Shown here in pieces: positions 1 through 8,610 of a stretch of 64,000 bases of DNA. The notes beneath the pieces were generated by a model. It was not told the origin of the DNA and did not search any database. It saw nothing but the letters and a program-made list of their open reading frames with translations. Position 1 is the first letter of the stretch. Each line of letters opens with the position of its first letter. The position numbers and the translations under genes are program-made. Source of the stretch: Anaerocolumna jejuensis DSM 15929 (GTDB lineage: Bacteria > Bacillota > Clostridia > Lachnospirales > Lachnospiraceae); the NCBI RefSeq assembly GCF_900142215.1, contig NZ_FRAC01000006.1, forward strand, positions 372,001 to 436,000, in the 5' to 3' direction.

Positions 1-1
1 T

Positions 2-301
2 GCCAAAAGCAATAAGATGGGTAAGAAAGATATCATCAAGATAGACGGCAACCTGGATATGGATCTGGATATCCTTGGTGTCCTTGACAGAAATATTACT
101 GTTAATATCATCGAAGACGGAAAGATTACATTAAAGAGAAATCTTAACCTTCCTGAGAAGGTTACCAACATCATCAAATGTAAGAATCCCAGATGCATTA
201 CCTCCATCGAACAGGAGCTTCCCCATATCTTCAGACTTACCGATAAGCAAAAGGGTGTATACCGCTGTGTGTATTGCGAACAGGCCTTTAAAAGAAATTA
301 A
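2..301 (+). CDS. pyrI: Aspartate carbamoyltransferase regulatory subunit, 5'-truncated by the window edge
   Basis: This is the C-terminal two thirds of PyrI, the regulatory chain of aspartate transcarbamylase in pyrimidine synthesis. The frame is already open at base 2 (AKSNKMGKKD...), so the ATG at 17 is an internal Met; full-length PyrI is about 140-150 residues. The segment GKKDIIKIDG followed by the DRNITVNII strand is typical of the nucleotide-binding domain. The C-terminal zinc site is complete, with Cys pairs in CKNPRC and CVYC. The family binds CTP or ATP allosterically and contacts PyrB through the zinc domain. pyrB would be expected just upstream, outside the window. A terminator follows at 334. 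Confidence 0.95.
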   Translation, partial: AKSNKMGKKDIIKIDGNLDMDLDILGVLDRNITVNIIEDGKITLKRNLNLPEKVTNIIKCKNPRCITSIEQELPHIFRLTDKQKGVYRCVYCEQAFKRN

Positions 302-333
302 CCGGCTTAATACAAATTATTGAGACCTTCATC

Positions 334-368
334 AGGAAAAGCATGAAATTTTATGCTTTTCCTTTTCA
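334..368 (+). terminator. Rho-independent terminator after pyrI
   Basis: An 11-bp perfect stem (AGGAAAAGCAT / ATGCTTTTCCT) closes an 8-nt AT-rich loop and runs into TTTTC on the plus strand. It lies 32 bp after the pyrI stop, between convergent pyrI and recQ. No good U-tract is seen on the minus strand, so it probably serves pyrI only. Confidence 0.8.
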
Positions 369-416
369 TTTCCCTTCCCGGCCTCCTGGCATAGCTTATA
401 AAAACACTGTCCTCTG

Positions 417-2711
417 CTAACCTCTGATTCTTTCTATTATATCAAGCAGCAGTATCTGGGCATTCTTATCATACATTATCACAGCGTACTCATTGCCTTT
501 TCCGCTGACGCGGCTGTCCGCAGTAATTCCCTCAGACTGCCCTTTTTCCGTAGGATAGGTTTCATTTCTTCCCAGTAAAGGATTATAATCCTCGAAGAGA
601 TAGCCTTCCTCCTTTAACACTGTTGTGATATGTACGGAAGCCAGCCTTTTCATAACGGCTTCATCCCTCATATCATTCAGCTTATCTGTAAACTGGCTGA
701 TTGTTACCTTGTCATCCGGCACAAAAACTGCTTTCATTTCTTCTGTAAGATGGAATTCTTCTTTGGTCCTTTTGGTTTTGAGCGGCTTCTCTTCTTTTTG
801 TATGTCTGCCGGCTGCTCGTAAGAAAGAGCTTCCTTGCTGCCGCCGGTAAATTCCTGAATAGCCTTAAGAAATCCGCTTCCGTATTTTTGGAACTTATTC
901 TCTCCGACTCCGGTTACCATAAGCATTTCCTCTTTGTTTAACGGGAGCTTTACACACATATCTGTAAGAGTCTTATCTGAAAAAATAATATAGGGCGGCA
1001 TGCCTTCTTCTCTTGCAATGTCCGTTCTCAGCTGCCGCAGCAGTTCAAAAAGATCTAATCCCTTCGAAGTCAATATTTCGGATCTCCTTAAACCTTTCTG
1101 TTTACCTGACTTACTTTCTCCCTGCTCCTTATCACTACTGTCTGCCCTGAGTGCCTTTATTATGACAGAAGCCTGTCCCTCTGAAATCTTAAGAGACGAA
1201 CGATTTAACTTTACCACAGCATATTTGTCATTTGTTACATACAGGTATTCCTCAATAATCAGCTTATTAATAACCTGTTTTAAAAAGCTTTCCGTATCAG
1301 AAGAGTGCTTTCCGTAAAAGCTTGAATTCACCATATTATTGGCAGCAAGCTTGGCGGTCCGCCTTCCCAGTAAAGTCGCTATGATTACATTCACGCCATA
1401 GCGCTGCCCGCTTTCCTTGATACAGCTGATGATATCCCTGCTGACCTCTGTCACATCTGTTTCCTCAAATTCTGTCAGGCAGTTAGAGCAATTCCCGCAG
1501 GTACCTTCTCCATATTGTCCGAAATAATTCAGGATATACTCTCTTAAGCATTCCCTGGTAAAGCAATAATAGGTCATCTTTTTAAGACGTTCCATATCCC
1601 GCTCCTGAATCAGGTCACGGTCTGCCCCACTTTGTTCCTCACTGACATTTCCTTTTTCAATCAGGAATTTATTGATTTCCACATCCTTGCCACTGTACAT
1701 GAGAATACATTCGGAAGGTTCTCCGTCACGTCCGGCCCTTCCTGCTTCCTGATAATAGCTCTCCATATTTTTTGGCATATTGTAATGGATGACGTAACGC
1801 ACATTGGATTTATCAATTCCCATACCAAAGGCATTAGTTGCCACCATTACAGGCCTTCTGTCATAAATAAAATCTTCCTGGTTCCGGCTTCTGTCCCCGT
1901 CCGGCATCCCGGCATGGTATTTTGCAGCCATAACACCCTGCTCATTAAGGAGTTCACAAAGCTCCTCTACGTTATTTCTGGTATTACAGTAAATAATCCC
2001 GCATTTATCCAAGTGTTCTTTCACATAGGCCAGTACCTCATCCGTTTTATTTTTCGGGGAACGGACTTCATAATAAAGATTCTCCCTGTCAAAGCCTGTT
2101 ACCACTACTTCCGGCGTCTGAAGCTTTAGGATACAGCCGATATCTTCCATAACTTCCTTTGTGGCAGTAGCGGTAAACGCACTGATAACCGGGCGTACCG
2201 GAAGTTCTTCAATGAATCTTATAATCTTTAAATAGCTGGGCCTGAAATCCTGTCCCCATTGGGAGATACAATGGGCTTCGTCCACTGCTATCATTGCAAT
2301 AGGTGTATTTTGAGCAAAGCTCAGGAATTCCTCTGTTTCCAGCCGTTCCGGCGCCACATAGATCAGCTGATACTTTCCCTCTCTGGCATAGCCCAGAGCA
2401 AGGCTGACCTGTCTTGCTGACAGGGAGCTGTTGATAAAGGCTGCATGAATACCTGCTTCATTAAGAGCTGACACCTGATCCTTCATAAGGGATATGAGCG
2501 GTGAGATAACAAGAGTAATTCCCTCCATGATAATCCCCGGAACCTGGTAGCAGATGGATTTTCCGGCTCCTGTGGGCATAATGCCAAGGGCGTCCCTTCC
2601 CTCCAATATGCTGTATACCAGCTCTTCCTGTCCATTCCGAAAGCTGTCATAGCCAAAATACTTTTTTAAGGTATCAGCAGCCTGATTTCTTCTGTCAATG
2701 TTTTGAATCAT
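417..2711 (-). CDS. recQ: RecQ-family ATP-dependent DNA helicase
   Basis: A 764-residue superfamily-2 helicase that should unwind DNA 3'-5' in recombination and fork repair. Walker A is PTGAGKS near residues 46-52. The DEAH box VDEAHCISQWGQDFRPSY lies near 143-160 and includes the RecQ-specific aromatic loop. Helicase motif VI is the YYQEAGRAGRDG segment. The RQC zinc module uses the Cys of YYCFTREC and CGNCSNC (about residues 375-405). An HRDC-like domain lies near 545-620. The C-terminal 130 residues are a charged linker and an extra helical domain that shorter RecQ proteins lack. The gene sits alone on the minus strand, convergent with pyrI. Confidence 0.95.
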   Translation of the reverse strand: MIQNIDRRNQAADTLKKYFGYDSFRNGQEELVYSILEGRDALGIMPTGAGKSICYQVPGIIMEGITLVISPLISLMKDQVSALNEAGIHAAFINSSLSARQVSLALGYAREGKYQLIYVAPERLETEEFLSFAQNTPIAMIAVDEAHCISQWGQDFRPSYLKIIRFIEELPVRPVISAFTATATKEVMEDIGCILKLQTPEVVVTGFDRENLYYEVRSPKNKTDEVLAYVKEHLDKCGIIYCNTRNNVEELCELLNEQGVMAAKYHAGMPDGDRSRNQEDFIYDRRPVMVATNAFGMGIDKSNVRYVIHYNMPKNMESYYQEAGRAGRDGEPSECILMYSGKDVEINKFLIEKGNVSEEQSGADRDLIQERDMERLKKMTYYCFTRECLREYILNYFGQYGEGTCGNCSNCLTEFEETDVTEVSRDIISCIKESGQRYGVNVIIATLLGRRTAKLAANNMVNSSFYGKHSSDTESFLKQVINKLIIEEYLYVTNDKYAVVKLNRSSLKISEGQASVIIKALRADSSDKEQGESKSGKQKGLRRSEILTSKGLDLFELLRQLRTDIAREEGMPPYIIFSDKTLTDMCVKLPLNKEEMLMVTGVGENKFQKYGSGFLKAIQEFTGGSKEALSYEQPADIQKEEKPLKTKRTKEEFHLTEEMKAVFVPDDKVTISQFTDKLNDMRDEAVMKRLASVHITTVLKEEGYLFEDYNPLLGRNETYPTEKGQSEGITADSRVSGKGNEYAVIMYDKNAQILLLDIIERIRG

Positions 2712-2777
2712 TTCTTCACCTTTAAAATCTTTCTTTTCTATATCAAATATTATGTTTTAATTATATCCTTAAATAAC

Positions 2778-3749
2778 TTATACCACAAGATTTCCGAACT
2801 TTTCCGCTACTGATATTCTGGCAGTTATTCCAGAATGAAATCCCAGGAAGTCGCTTTCCATTCCGTCACTGAAAATCACTCCGTTTTCAGGCATCTGGGA
2901 CGTAAGGACAAGGAGTTCCTCCGAGGACACCCTTCCAAAAATAATCTCCGCCCCCGTGCTCTTGCTTTCATAAGGCTCCCGCACCGTAAAATACAGGCAT
3001 TTCATGTCCCAGCTTGTTTTAAATTCCCTGCCCGGTATAAAATCCCGGTTTGCTCTCGATTCCATGCCTGCTTCATATTCCATACTTTCCTTGACAATTC
3101 CTGCTGCTCCTTTTAAAATACTTTTCAGCCATCCGGTAGACCCAAGGCCGGTAGAAATGATAATCCCGCTGGAGGATTGGTTTTCTTCCCTTTTTCCATA
3201 GGTAATATGGTATCTGGAGGATACATGGGTTCTTTGCCCGATAAAAAGGTCATTTACCCCATATATGACCTGTCCGTCATTTAGCTCTGCCTTTGCCATG
3301 GTAACCTTCTGTATCCGGCTGTTTCCCTTTAAACATTCCGCTACCACCTCTGCTGCCTCAAAGGGCTGAAAGGGAAGGAGTACGCCGTCCCACCGCACCG
3401 GGTCCGGATTGACGCCTACAAGAAGCTGCCCATTCAGATATTTCATAGTATTTGCGACCAGACCGTCCTGTCCGACTGCTACAACGATATCCTCCGTATC
3501 AAAGATAAAGTTCGGCACGAACTCCCTATCCAGGACCTGCACCCTGCCAATCTGCTCCAGCTTTGTGCTTACCTGGGTCAATGCTTCTTCATACCTTTTA
3601 TCCTCTTCCACATAATCGGAGAAATCACTCCCCATGTGCTCTATATAAAATCTCGCCTGTTCAACCGTATTAAAACGGTAGATTAATTCCTTCAGCCTGG
3701 ACTTTCTCTTTATCACTATAATTTTCCGGTCATACATCCTGTCAGCCAT
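2778..3749 (-). CDS. Diverged NAD(+) kinase-like protein next to an SPFH gene
   Basis: A 323-residue protein of the ATP-NAD kinase fold. The canonical GGDGT motif reads VGQDGLVANT, and the usual NE/NTD loop reads VNPDPVRWDGVLLPF. The second half has the Gly/Ser-rich IIISTGLGSTGWLKSIL loop of NAD kinases. The motif changes fit a paralogue rather than the essential NadK, so catalytic activity and substrate are uncertain. It is followed 63 bp upstream by the SPFH gene and then by a methyltransferase, all on the minus strand, which suggests they act together. The SD-like AGAGGTTGAT precedes the ATG. Confidence 0.75.
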   Translation of the reverse strand: MADRMYDRKIIVIKRKSRLKELIYRFNTVEQARFYIEHMGSDFSDYVEEDKRYEEALTQVSTKLEQIGRVQVLDREFVPNFIFDTEDIVVAVGQDGLVANTMKYLNGQLLVGVNPDPVRWDGVLLPFQPFEAAEVVAECLKGNSRIQKVTMAKAELNDGQVIYGVNDLFIGQRTHVSSRYHITYGKREENQSSSGIIISTGLGSTGWLKSILKGAAGIVKESMEYEAGMESRANRDFIPGREFKTSWDMKCLYFTVREPYESKSTGAEIIFGRVSSEELLVLTSQMPENGVIFSDGMESDFLGFHSGITARISVAEKFGNLVV

Positions 3750-3812
3750 ATCAACCTCTTTTCCGAACCGAAAGGTCCTGTAAGCTTATCGTCCCTATCT
3801 CAGGTAAACTGA

Positions 3813-4832
3813 TTAATGCTGTCCATCCTTCATCAATTCCCTCAATAAATCCGGAGATATATTAAGCTGCCCTATCTGCCCGGCTTTTTCTGCCAGTTCC
3901 TGGAAGGCGATAGCAATGAGCTTGCTTGGCTGCATACCGATGTTGGCCAGGGATTGTATCACTTCTGGACGAATGCCTTCCAGCACTTTCATAACTGCTG
4001 CCAGCTCATAGGCCTTGCCGTCTGCTTCTGCTTTCACATTTTCCACTGTCAGGCTGATATAATCCTTTCTTTTCTCCTCCAGAGCGGTTTCAAAATCCAT
4101 CTGTTCTTCCTTCTGCTGGTTCTTCTTCTGCTGCACAGCCCTCTCAGCCTCCAGCTGTGTCTCCCTTACCAGGCGCTTTTTGTTCTCAACAGCAATTTCC
4201 GTATTGAACTCATTCTCCTTAACACGCCTTTCCTGGTCAATGGCAGCATTACGCCTAACATAAATCGCCTCGTCCGCGCTCTTTAATATTTCTTCCCTGG
4301 TCTGGGCTTCCAGTGCCCTGGCGGTTTCCTTGTTCGGCAGAACAGAAAGGATTAAGAGCCCCAGGATTTCGATTCCCAGAAAGCCTATTTCCTCATTCGC
4401 CATTATTTCCTTTTTGATATTATGTGCAAGAAGCTGACTGGACTTAATGGCCTCTTTTAATGTTACATCCTCAATGGATTTCTTCGTGAGTACTCTTACA
4501 ATATTTATTATCCGTTGAGAAAGCTTCTTAGGGTCTTCGGAAGAATAACCGTTTCCCTTCATATCCAGGGTGTAATTCAGGACTTCTGCTATTTTCTTAT
4601 GATCTGCTATACGGTAAGTAATCTGACCCTGTACAGTCACCGTCTGAAAGTCTGCGGTCACTTCTTCAAAAATAAAAGGTACCTCTGCGCTTTCCATGGG
4701 AACGGCAACAATGGAAGTCTTGGGTGCATAATAATAAAAGGACAAGCCCGCACCTTCACTGACCACCTTTCCATTCCTGAATTTTAATATATACTGGCTG
4801 GGTTCAAACTTCACATAACGTAATCCTAACAT
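3813..4832 (-). CDS. SPFH / band-7 domain protein
   Basis: About 339 residues. An N-terminal stomatin/prohibitin-like domain (GLRYVKFEPSQY..., then AEVPFIFEEVTADFQTVTVQGQITYRI) is followed by a long charged coiled coil (about 190-270) rich in Glu, Lys, Arg and Gln, and a short C-terminal helical tail. There is no obvious transmembrane helix at the N-terminus. SPFH proteins form membrane-associated oligomeric rings. The start chosen is the second of two in-frame ATGs because it matches the usual family N-terminus and has AAGGA at good spacing; starting at 4838 adds two residues. Its neighbours are an NAD-kinase-like gene and a methyltransferase gene. Confidence 0.85.
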   Translation of the reverse strand: MLGLRYVKFEPSQYILKFRNGKVVSEGAGLSFYYYAPKTSIVAVPMESAEVPFIFEEVTADFQTVTVQGQITYRIADHKKIAEVLNYTLDMKGNGYSSEDPKKLSQRIINIVRVLTKKSIEDVTLKEAIKSSQLLAHNIKKEIMANEEIGFLGIEILGLLILSVLPNKETARALEAQTREEILKSADEAIYVRRNAAIDQERRVKENEFNTEIAVENKKRLVRETQLEAERAVQQKKNQQKEEQMDFETALEEKRKDYISLTVENVKAEADGKAYELAAVMKVLEGIRPEVIQSLANIGMQPSKLIAIAFQELAEKAGQIGQLNISPDLLRELMKDGQH

Positions 4833-4959
4833 AGACATCCTTCCTTTCTTTCCGGTGCAAAAATTGACAAGTTAGCTGCTTCCGGTATCCTATACCGGTT
4901 CCATTTATAGAAAGAGCATATGTAATGCATTATGGATATTACACAGGGCTCTCTTTCAC

Positions 4960-7044
4960 TTACCGAACCTTTTCAATTACGACCAGACAGGTACTGTCGG
5001 GGAGCCTTACGGGCTTTCTGCTTTCGTCAAAAAGCTCTATCTTTTGTGACAGGGCAACTGTATAACCCTCCTGTAGAAAATGCTTCAAAACAATGATTTT
5101 TGCGCTGTCGCCCAGTACCTTTTTGATAAAGCTTTCAAATTCATTCGGTGTAAAATATCCAAACTGCTCATTCACCTCATGTACATAGGATTTCTCGCCC
5201 CAGGTATAGGTATATAGAAATTCCATGGCATCATTAACCGGAAGCTTTACTTCATTCTGGCCGATGACTTCATACTGTATTTCTCTGCCTTTGAAATCTG
5301 ACGAATAGCGCTTTAAAAATTCCATTCCGTCATGGGATAAAAACCGGATAATACGCTTCTCATCCTTTTCCTCCGTCATGATTCCGTCTCTGATAATAAT
5401 CCTTCCCCCGGGCTTTAATACTTCAAAGGCACTGACAAAGGCAGCTGCAAGCGTGTCATAGTTGAATTTCTTTCCCTCATATTCAATATAGGAGAAGAGT
5501 TCGTGGAGGATGGAGCAGAATATTATGGTATCAATGCTGCCCTTTGGCAGATAGGAGCTTAAGTTAAGGGCATCCCCGTACATAACCTCCCATTTCTTAT
5601 CTTCCAGCTGCTTTTTACGTTTTAAGCTATCCAGTACATTCTGAGCTATATCAATACCTGTAACCAGCTTTTCAGGAGCATTTTCCTCTATCAGGTCCAT
5701 TAAAGCCCCGCCACCCGGACCAATGTCAATGACCTTTTCCCCTTTTATGTAATCCAGAATGATTTTCTTATAATCGATGCTCTGATTCATAGTCTTTAAG
5801 TAGGTTTCTTCTTCATAGAACCTGTCATACTTATCCTTTCTGAGGCCAAACAGGTCAAAAAGAAGAATGATGGCACTTTCATACAATACATCCGACTTTT
5901 CAGCTTCCACGCAAAACTCAATAAGCTTTTCTCCGGCAGGGGAATACTCAAAATTAAAGAAAAGAGTGCTGTCAAGCTCTTGAAAGAGGCTGATGACCGG
6001 AGAAACATGAAGGTTGTTCCTTAAATTGCCTTCCAGCAGATCCTTTAGGGAAATGGCAGACAGGTAATTCTCTATAATACGCTTTTTGTATATATTAATG
6101 CGTTTACGTCCCTCATGCTGGTAATAAATATCCTTCATAAGGGGCTCAAAGCTGATATGTTTTACAGTTCCCTCTGCCTGCCCTCCGACAATAAGAAATA
6201 TCTTTATAAATTCTTCCAGGGTAAAATCATACAGTGCCCCTTCCACAAACCATAAATCCCTTCCCGATAAAAGGGCGGAAAGCCTGGCCTTCATATCTTC
6301 ACCTTCCGCTATTTTCCCGTAAGCCGCATCGAAATCTTCACCATTTTCTATGGAAGTCTTTCTAAGACGTTTCAGCCGTTCTTTTAAATCATAATCCACC
6401 TGTAAATTTCCGTTTACAATATGACTGATTGCATTTTCAGCTTCCTTCTTAATATCCTCCCATAGTTCCCTGTCAACACCGGAAACAATACAGCAATTAA
6501 GAAGCTTTAATACCTCAGACAGTTTTTCTTTGGTTATCAGGCCATCTCTTACCAGCTCCGCCAGTGGCATGTTCTCTCCAAGGGAGACCTCCCCTCTTAA
6601 ATACTGTCCGATTAACCCATGAGTGCTTATGAGGACATACACAATACGCCTGTGCTCTTCCTCTCCGGAGGCCTCCCTGCGGTAAATGTAAGCAGAACCC
6701 CGGTTATGAACGAATAGATTGATACCCTCTCTAAGCCACCGCTTCCGGAAGAAATCCGTACCACCCTTTGCCACTTCCGACCATATGAGGACTTCCTCCA
6801 CCAGGGAGGCTATTTCATCCGGCGCTTCCAGGCTTTCCAGCACGCGGAGGGTGCGTTCCACATAGTCCAGTACATAACTGCTCTTTTTTTCCTCCATGGA
6901 ATGGAGCCTTTCCATATTGATGTTTTCCTGAGAGGTCACTGCCAGATACATAAGCCATCTTTCTTCTTTTAATACCTGCTTATCTCCTTTTCTCAGCCTC
7001 TCAATACATTCAAGTGAATATAAGCCTTTTCTTTTGTTCTCCAT
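4960..7044 (-). CDS. Large SAM-dependent methyltransferase-domain protein
   Basis: A protein of about 694 residues with a long helical N-terminal region (about 430 residues, no domain recognised) and a class I Rossmann methyltransferase domain. SAM motif I is VIDIGPGGGALMDLI near residue 445, the acidic motif II is TGIDIAQNV, and a later GDALNL plus LKPGGRIIIRDG complete the fold. The substrate is not apparent. The start chosen is the second in-frame ATG because GGAG precedes it by 6 nt; the ATG at 7056 lacks a ribosome site. It is first of three minus-strand genes (methyltransferase, SPFH, NAD-kinase-like), and its leader holds a 14-bp tandem repeat. Confidence 0.75.
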   Translation of the reverse strand: MENKRKGLYSLECIERLRKGDKQVLKEERWLMYLAVTSQENINMERLHSMEEKKSSYVLDYVERTLRVLESLEAPDEIASLVEEVLIWSEVAKGGTDFFRKRWLREGINLFVHNRGSAYIYRREASGEEEHRRIVYVLISTHGLIGQYLRGEVSLGENMPLAELVRDGLITKEKLSEVLKLLNCCIVSGVDRELWEDIKKEAENAISHIVNGNLQVDYDLKERLKRLRKTSIENGEDFDAAYGKIAEGEDMKARLSALLSGRDLWFVEGALYDFTLEEFIKIFLIVGGQAEGTVKHISFEPLMKDIYYQHEGRKRINIYKKRIIENYLSAISLKDLLEGNLRNNLHVSPVISLFQELDSTLFFNFEYSPAGEKLIEFCVEAEKSDVLYESAIILLFDLFGLRKDKYDRFYEEETYLKTMNQSIDYKKIILDYIKGEKVIDIGPGGGALMDLIEENAPEKLVTGIDIAQNVLDSLKRKKQLEDKKWEVMYGDALNLSSYLPKGSIDTIIFCSILHELFSYIEYEGKKFNYDTLAAAFVSAFEVLKPGGRIIIRDGIMTEEKDEKRIIRFLSHDGMEFLKRYSSDFKGREIQYEVIGQNEVKLPVNDAMEFLYTYTWGEKSYVHEVNEQFGYFTPNEFESFIKKVLGDSAKIIVLKHFLQEGYTVALSQKIELFDESRKPVRLPDSTCLVVIEKVR

Positions 7045-7137
7045 ATAATACTCCATTCATACTAGATTTCGGCGTTGAACCGATTTAATTTAGAAAGCCT
7101 GCAGGCTGCATCTGCTGTTGTCTTAGAATTTTTCATT

Positions 7138-7301
7138 TGTTATTATCTAATAATTATTATCTTTTAGTTATTATTCTGTCATTATCATCTTATAGTTGTT
7201 ATCCTATAATTATTATCTTATAGTTGTTATCCTATAATTATTATCCTATAGTTGTTATCTTGTAGTTATTATCCATTAGATATTATCATTTTCATAATAT
7301 C
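7138..7301. repeat. AT-rich tandem repeat with a 14-bp period
   Basis: Seven consecutive 14-bp units from 7190 to 7287 fit the consensus YTATARTTRTTATC, with units of the CTATAATTATTATC and TTATAGTTGTTATC types partly alternating. Degenerate copies extend to about 7138 and 7301. The array lies 90-250 bp upstream of the methyltransferase start and encodes no plausible protein. A separate array with the same period but different sequence occurs at 20481. Confidence 0.85.
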
Positions 7302-7393
7302 ATTATCATGCATAAGAACTCTTTTGTCAACTGCTTTATGATATTTTTCTATTTTATTATTGCTAATCCTGTCCTTTCTTATGGAATACGTTA

Positions 7394-7681
7394 ATGCCAG
7401 TCCCAAATCAGGCATATGAGCACCCTATCCAATGCTGTTGTATACAGCAGACATCCACTATGGAACTCCAAAAACTCTCCTATAATTATACCAAAGCTAA
7501 TGAAATATTTACAGTTTTAATAGAAAATATTGCCGAACGGCAGAGAAAGGAACCTTCTTCCAGCAGCTCCTCTTAGTTGAGCTTTTAATGACTGGCAGCT
7601 TTTGTTACCTTGGGATGTTTCCACAAGATTAATACTTCTTATCATTATAAGATTTTGATTCAGATGTCAGAATGTCATGTT
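7394..7681. other. Non-coding stretch with no recognised gene
   Basis: Between the 14-bp repeat and the possible structured RNA there is no convincing gene. The region contains short inverted repeats, such as TGCCGAACGGCA at 7531-7542 and an AGCTC/GAGCT arm pair inside CCAG...CTGG near 7562-7600. A minus-strand TATAAT lies near 7480 and could belong to a promoter for the methyltransferase operon, but no clear -35 box accompanies it. Confidence 0.4.
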
Positions 7682-7682
7682 C

Positions 7683-7803
7683 AATCCAGAGTGATAGCTC
7701 ATTTCTTCCCTTGAACCACCACTTTGGATTCTAGGAAACTTCCGGTCAGCCATCCTGCACCGGTTAAAGGCTAAGCCAATCTCAGGGCTTATATCCCCAT
7801 CTA
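7683..7803 (-). ncRNA. Possible structured RNA of unknown family
   Basis: On the minus strand, just after the superoxide dismutase stop, a very strong promoter (separate entry) points into sequence without a good ORF. The sequence can form CCGGT/ACCGG arms (7742-7746 with 7759-7763) and a longer arm pair AATCCA.AGTG / CACT.TGGATT (7683 with 7730). TAGGAAA at the promoter pairs with TTTCCTA at 7732-7738. I could not match it to a riboswitch, 6S RNA or SRP RNA. The 3' end is not defined. An uninterrupted 28-codon frame starting with ATG near 7756 also runs through it, without a clear ribosome site. Confidence 0.35.
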
Positions 7804-7809
7804 TTTCCT

Positions 7810-7838
7810 ATTATAACAGAATTTTTCTTTTATTTCCA
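7810..7838 (-). promoter_or_regulatory. Strong extended -10 promoter downstream of the superoxide dismutase gene
   Basis: On the minus strand a TGGAAA -35 (7833-7838), a 17-bp spacer and a perfect TATAAT (7810-7815) preceded by TG at the extended -10 position form a near-consensus sigma-A promoter. It fires away from the dismutase gene into the non-coding region, so the likely start is about 7803. Confidence 0.65.
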
Positions 7839-7845
7839 CCTTTTT

Positions 7846-8433
7846 CTACTGCAATAATTCCATTCTGTCTCCTACTACCTGCCAGTCGATATTATCCATA
7901 AAGCGGCTGATATATTCAGCCTTGTTGTCAGCATATTGCAGAAAATAGGCATGTTCGTACATATCCAGAACCAACAGTGGTATGGACATTGCCATATATC
8001 CGTCATCATGGGTATCCAGGCTGTCATTCCGGAACGTATCCGACCTTGGATCATAGCACAGAATAGCCCATCCTCTGCTGGCCAGGGCAGTTGCTACAAA
8101 ATGAGCTTTCCAATTATCAAAGCTTCCGTAATCCCTGGAAAGTATCTGGCTGATCTGAGGACTGGGTGTATTATTGGTTGAGCCTATATTTTCAAAATAT
8201 AGCTCATGGAGAATCACTCCGTTTAAGGCATAGGTTTCCCCCCGCTTAATTCCTCTGAATTCGCTGTAAGTTGCATTGGCTTCCTTTACCCCGGTATTAG
8301 CCTTTAAAAGTGCATCAATTTCATTCATCTTATTAATGTATCCTTCATATAACCGCATATGTACATCAAACTGTTCCTTGTTAATAACCGTAACATCATC
8401 AGAATATTCAAAGTCTAGTTTTACAAACTGCAT
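7846..8433 (-). CDS. Diverged Fe/Mn-type superoxide dismutase
   Basis: A 195-residue protein of the iron/manganese superoxide dismutase fold, which disproportionates superoxide in the cytoplasm. The C-terminal ligand motif LDMYEHAY matches the usual DVWEHAY, and ILHELYFEN matches the second helix ligand. The N-terminal ligand region reads VHMRLYEGYINKMNE where typical enzymes have an adjacent His-His pair, and the usual GW-W segment reads GWAILCYDP. Activity should therefore be treated as probable, not certain. The ATG at 8433 was chosen because AGGAGG precedes it by 7 nt; an upstream in-frame extension has no ribosome site. It is divergent from sdpR. Confidence 0.8.
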   Translation of the reverse strand: MQFVKLDFEYSDDVTVINKEQFDVHMRLYEGYINKMNEIDALLKANTGVKEANATYSEFRGIKRGETYALNGVILHELYFENIGSTNNTPSPQISQILSRDYGSFDNWKAHFVATALASRGWAILCYDPRSDTFRNDSLDTHDDGYMAMSIPLLVLDMYEHAYFLQYADNKAEYISRFMDNIDWQVVGDRMELLQ

Positions 8434-8553
8434 GCCAGTCCTCCTATTATTCCTTTCAATTATAATGGTACCATTAATTAAATATACGCGGAAACATCTC
8501 AATTAATATCATAATCCTGAATTTGTTTCAATAATTTCCATAAATACTATTTA

Positions 8554-8577
8554 CTATTTAAAATATTTTTTAAATAG
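8554..8577. promoter_or_regulatory. Operator 1 of the sdpR-sdpI promoter
   Basis: A perfect 9-bp inverted repeat, CTATTTAAA / TTTAAATAG, with a 6-nt AT spacer. It sits just upstream of the -35 box of the sdpR promoter, in the divergent region shared with the superoxide dismutase gene. Operator 2 has the same half-sites and spacer length. Confidence 0.7.
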
Positions 8578-8580
8578 TTA

Positions 8581-8609
8581 CTGACAACTGAAATATATTA
8601 TTATACAAT
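8581..8609 (+). promoter_or_regulatory. Promoter of sdpR-sdpI
   Basis: CTGACA (8581-8586), a 17-bp spacer and TACAAT (8604-8609) on the plus strand. It is bracketed by two identical-architecture inverted repeats, as expected for a repressed, self-regulated promoter. Confidence 0.65.
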
Positions 8610-8610
8610 G

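Noticed and set aside
7394..7576. 60-residue plus-strand ORF after the 14-bp repeat
   Set aside because: No ribosome site and a Ser homopolymer tail; it runs through inverted repeats, so it is more likely chance.
7700..7800. CTGAGA segment reminiscent of a TPP riboswitch
   Set aside because: The other conserved TPP blocks are absent and no thiamine gene is near.
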